From contig JAGKWU010000004.1 in assembly GCA_021151695.1 (NCBI GenBank), positions 372,001-436,000 of the forward strand: DNA of 64,000 nucleotides. Direction: 5' to 3'. A program made the translations under genes and the position numbers. How positions within the stretch are numbered: the first letter of the stretch is position 1; each line of letters opens with the position of its first letter. The DNA is from Cellvibrionaceae bacterium. GTDB taxonomy: Bacteria > Pseudomonadota > Gammaproteobacteria > Pseudomonadales > Cellvibrionaceae. Under the pieces are notes generated by a model that did no database searches, had not been told where the DNA came from, and saw nothing but the letters and a program-made list of their open reading frames with translations. Positions 62,062 to 64,000 of this stretch are shown one piece after another.

Positions 62062-64000
62062 ATGAATAACGACACTACAGCAAGCACTTCGCTATCAAAA
62101 CGTCTTTTATGGTCAGCTGCCTGGCTACTGGTCTGCTTTGGACTGGCAATGATGTCCCAGGCACAAACGATAACCCCCGCCGGCAACCGCGTCCTCACCG
62201 GAGCCTTTGTTGACCGCGACTGGTCCGATGCCAACCCCTGCGGCGATAAAGTTACCCTGAACGAGGAGTGGAATGACAACAAGCAGTGGTACGGTAATGT
62301 GTACCCCTATTTTGGCAAAATCTTCCCCGAAATTTTTCGTCCCGACGGCAGCAAAAATTGGTACGGCAATTGGCAGGCCGAGATAGCCCATATCAAATCC
62401 CAGGGGCGAGTTCCCTACATCAACCTGGAATTTCACGGCGAGCTGCAGCGCCACGACAACGCCGAATGCTGGCATTTGGGCGGCACGGGTAGCGGTGGTA
62501 ATGACCGGGTTACCCACAACATCATCAAGGAAATCCTGGACGGCAAGCACAACGATATCATCGACAATATCGCCTGGGGTTTGAAGGGCGAAGGCGTCCC
62601 CGTCTTGATCGACCTTTTCCACGAGGCCAACGGCGGTTGGTATGACTGGTCTCCTTGCAAACATACCGGCGAAAGCTGGGCGCGCTTCCGCTCCGCCTAC
62701 CAATATGTGGTCAACCGCTTCCGCGCTGTTGGCGCCACCAACGTCAAGTTTGGCCAATCTGTGTGGCCCTCTTCCGGCTGCTGGACCGATGCCGGCCCCT
62801 GGGGTACAGGCGCAATAGTCGCGGACATGTATGTACCCGGCTATATGGACTGGATAGGTATTGATATCTACGGCAGTGGCGCAACGGGTGTATTTACCGA
62901 TCTGTTAGACCCTTGGTACCCATCCCTGGCGGGCACCGGCTTGCCCATCGTTATCGGCGAAATGGCTGTTTCTCCCGGCCCTAACAAAGCCAACTGGATG
63001 ACCAGCTTCGCTAATGCGTTAACCAGTGGACGCTACCCCGCCGTCAAAGCCTTTAACTGGTTTGATATCAACAAACCTGGGGAGGCAGATTGGCGAATCA
63101 GCGAAGGCGGCAACGGCCCACTGTTCGACAGCCTTATGTCTCACCCCGCCTTTGTCGGCAGCTTTGGTACCTACCAACTCAAGAGCAAAGCAAACGGCCA
63201 GTGTTTGGACATCACCAATAGCTCCACCGCCGATTCGGCCAAGGTGCAAACCTATGCCTGTAATGGCTCCGCCGCGCAAACCTTTACGTTTACGGATCTG
63301 GGTAACTACGCGATGGAGCTGCGCGCGCTCAACAGCGGCAAATGTGTAGACGTCGCGGGCGGCAGCACTGCCGATGGTGCGCAAGTTCAACAGTACTCAT
63401 GCAATGCCAGCGCTGCGCAAATATGGAAAATGCGTGTCATCGATTGGGCCACCCTGGAGATCGAACTCACCGCCACTAACTCTAACAAATGCCTGGATGT
63501 AGACACAGGGACAGCACCCAAGGTCCAGCAGTGGTGGTGCAACTCGGGGGTATCCCAACGCTTTTTCCTGGGCAGATTTACCACCGGTTCGAGCAGCTCG
63601 GCCTCATCCAGCTCAAGCTCATCCAGCAGCACAGCGCCTTTAGCGACGGTACAAGCCGAAAGCTACGGCTATATGAGCGGTGTGCAGACGGAAACCACCA
63701 GCGATACAGGCGGCGGCTTGAATGTAGCTTATATAGATACCGGCGATTGGATGGCCTACGACAACACCAGCATCAACGTACCTACCACTGGCAGCTACAC
63801 AGTGGAGTTCCGCGTTGCCAGCGCCACAGGTGGCGGTTACCTGAGCTTCGAAGAAGCCGGCGGTGTGCCCTCTTACGCTACAGTCGCCATCCCCAACACC
63901 GGCGGCTGGCAAAACTGGACGACCGTCCGCGCCACCATCACCTTGACCGCTGGCGTACATAAGTTCGGCATCAAGGCGAATACAGGTGGCTGGAATCTGA
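62062..64000 (+). CDS. Secreted GH26 enzyme with CBM13-like lectin and CBM6 (3' end outside window)
   Basis: 646 codons visible, open to the right edge. The signal peptide spans about residues 14-34 (LLWSAAWLLVCFGLAMMSQA). The GH26 barrel (about 38-365) has the acid/base Glu188 in IDLFHEANGGWYDW and nucleophile Glu300 in IVIGEMAVSPG. A ricin-type CBM13 trefoil (about 370-510) shows Q-x-W-like CLDITNSSTADSAKVQTYAC repeats. A poly-Ser linker (about 513-527) is followed by a CBM6 (from about 530) that closely copies the last CBM6 of the upstream cellulase. GH26 includes beta-mannanases, lichenases and beta-1,3-xylanases; specificity cannot be read here. Confidence 0.93.
   Translation, partial: MNNDTTASTSLSKRLLWSAAWLLVCFGLAMMSQAQTITPAGNRVLTGAFVDRDWSDANPCGDKVTLNEEWNDNKQWYGNVYPYFGKIFPEIFRPDGSKNWYGNWQAEIAHIKSQGRVPYINLEFHGELQRHDNAECWHLGGTGSGGNDRVTHNIIKEILDGKHNDIIDNIAWGLKGEGVPVLIDLFHEANGGWYDWSPCKHTGESWARFRSAYQYVVNRFRAVGATNVKFGQSVWPSSGCWTDAGPWGTGAIVADMYVPGYMDWIGIDIYGSGATGVFTDLLDPWYPSLAGTGLPIVIGEMAVSPGPNKANWMTSFANALTSGRYPAVKAFNWFDINKPGEADWRISEGGNGPLFDSLMSHPAFVGSFGTYQLKSKANGQCLDITNSSTADSAKVQTYACNGSAAQTFTFTDLGNYAMELRALNSGKCVDVAGGSTADGAQVQQYSCNASAAQIWKMRVIDWATLEIELTATNSNKCLDVDTGTAPKVQQWWCNSGVSQRFFLGRFTTGSSSSASSSSSSSSSTAPLATVQAESYGYMSGVQTETTSDTGGGLNVAYIDTGDWMAYDNTSINVPTTGSYTVEFRVASATGGGYLSFEEAGGVPSYATVAIPNTGGWQNWTTVRATITLTAGVHKFGIKANTGGWNL

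Overview
The window looks like a chromosomal segment from a Cellvibrio-type gammaproteobacterium (order Cellvibrionales). The evidence is the secreted multi-domain plant-polysaccharide hydrolases with long poly-serine linkers and CBM2, CBM6 and CBM13 modules, together with gammaproteobacterial gene orders such as rluD-pgeF divergent from bamD, rpsF-rpsR-rplI followed by dnaB, and an acrR-like gene divergent from an RND pump. The GH5-CBM6-CBM6 architecture at 60.1-61.9 kb matches what is known of endoglucanase 5A from Cellvibrio mixtus. The species call is inference. I saw no rRNA, tRNA, CRISPR array, transposase gene or phage gene.

Layout. 0-9 kb: a truncated amino-acid permease, pgeF-rluD, bamD, nadE, a PilS-like kinase without a PilR partner, a GNAT protein, a small membrane protein and a rhomboid protease. 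9.3-13.1 kb: an exported pyruvate-phosphate-dikinase-like protein, an Smr protein whose 3' end is duplicated downstream, and an exported serine hydrolase. 13.3-18.6 kb: a signalling block of solute-binding protein, MHYT hybrid kinase with Hpt, and HD-GYP response regulator. 18.7-20.6 kb: acs. 21.0-23.2 kb: an isolated eCIS-core (DUF4157) protein followed by a methyltransferase. 23.4-25.0 kb: an AT-rich GT-C type membrane protein. 25.1-26.5 kb: panC-panD. 26.8-31.6 kb: a marR-led tripartite EmrAB/NodT pump operon. 31.8-34.3 kb: an exported GH31 enzyme. 34.5-35.1 kb: a YefM-YoeB toxin-antitoxin pair with its operators. 35.1-39.2 kb: SDR, MOSC, dnaB and the rpsF-rpsR-rplI operon with a probable S6:S18 leader. 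39.4-44.6 kb: an AcrAB-like RND pump with a divergent TetR repressor and two matching operators. 44.9-51.2 kb: an exported haem-c protein, a glucan-lyase-clade GH31 enzyme without a signal peptide, and a GH5-CBM2 cellulase. 51.2-54.1 kb: a LytTR/LytS-type two-component system with two LiaI/LiaF-like membrane proteins. 54.4-59.5 kb: a beta-propeller lipoprotein, a GNAT protein and three glycosyltransferase-type genes. 60.1-64.0 kb: a GH5-CBM6-CBM6 cellulase and a truncated GH26-CBM13-CBM6 enzyme.

Two families of non-coding inverted repeats lie between genes. Family A has arms running from CGTCAT to ATCCAG (31.6, 34.4 and 39.3 kb, with split halves at 59.5-59.7 kb). Family B has arms running from GTAGGTTG to GCACCCCAACA (4.1 and 55.8 kb). 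Both look like mobile palindromic elements without their own protein.

The parts most worth a second look are the haem-c/GH31 lyase-like pair, the orphan eCIS-core protein with its methyltransferase, the exported dikinase-like protein, and the synonymous duplicate of the smr 3' end.
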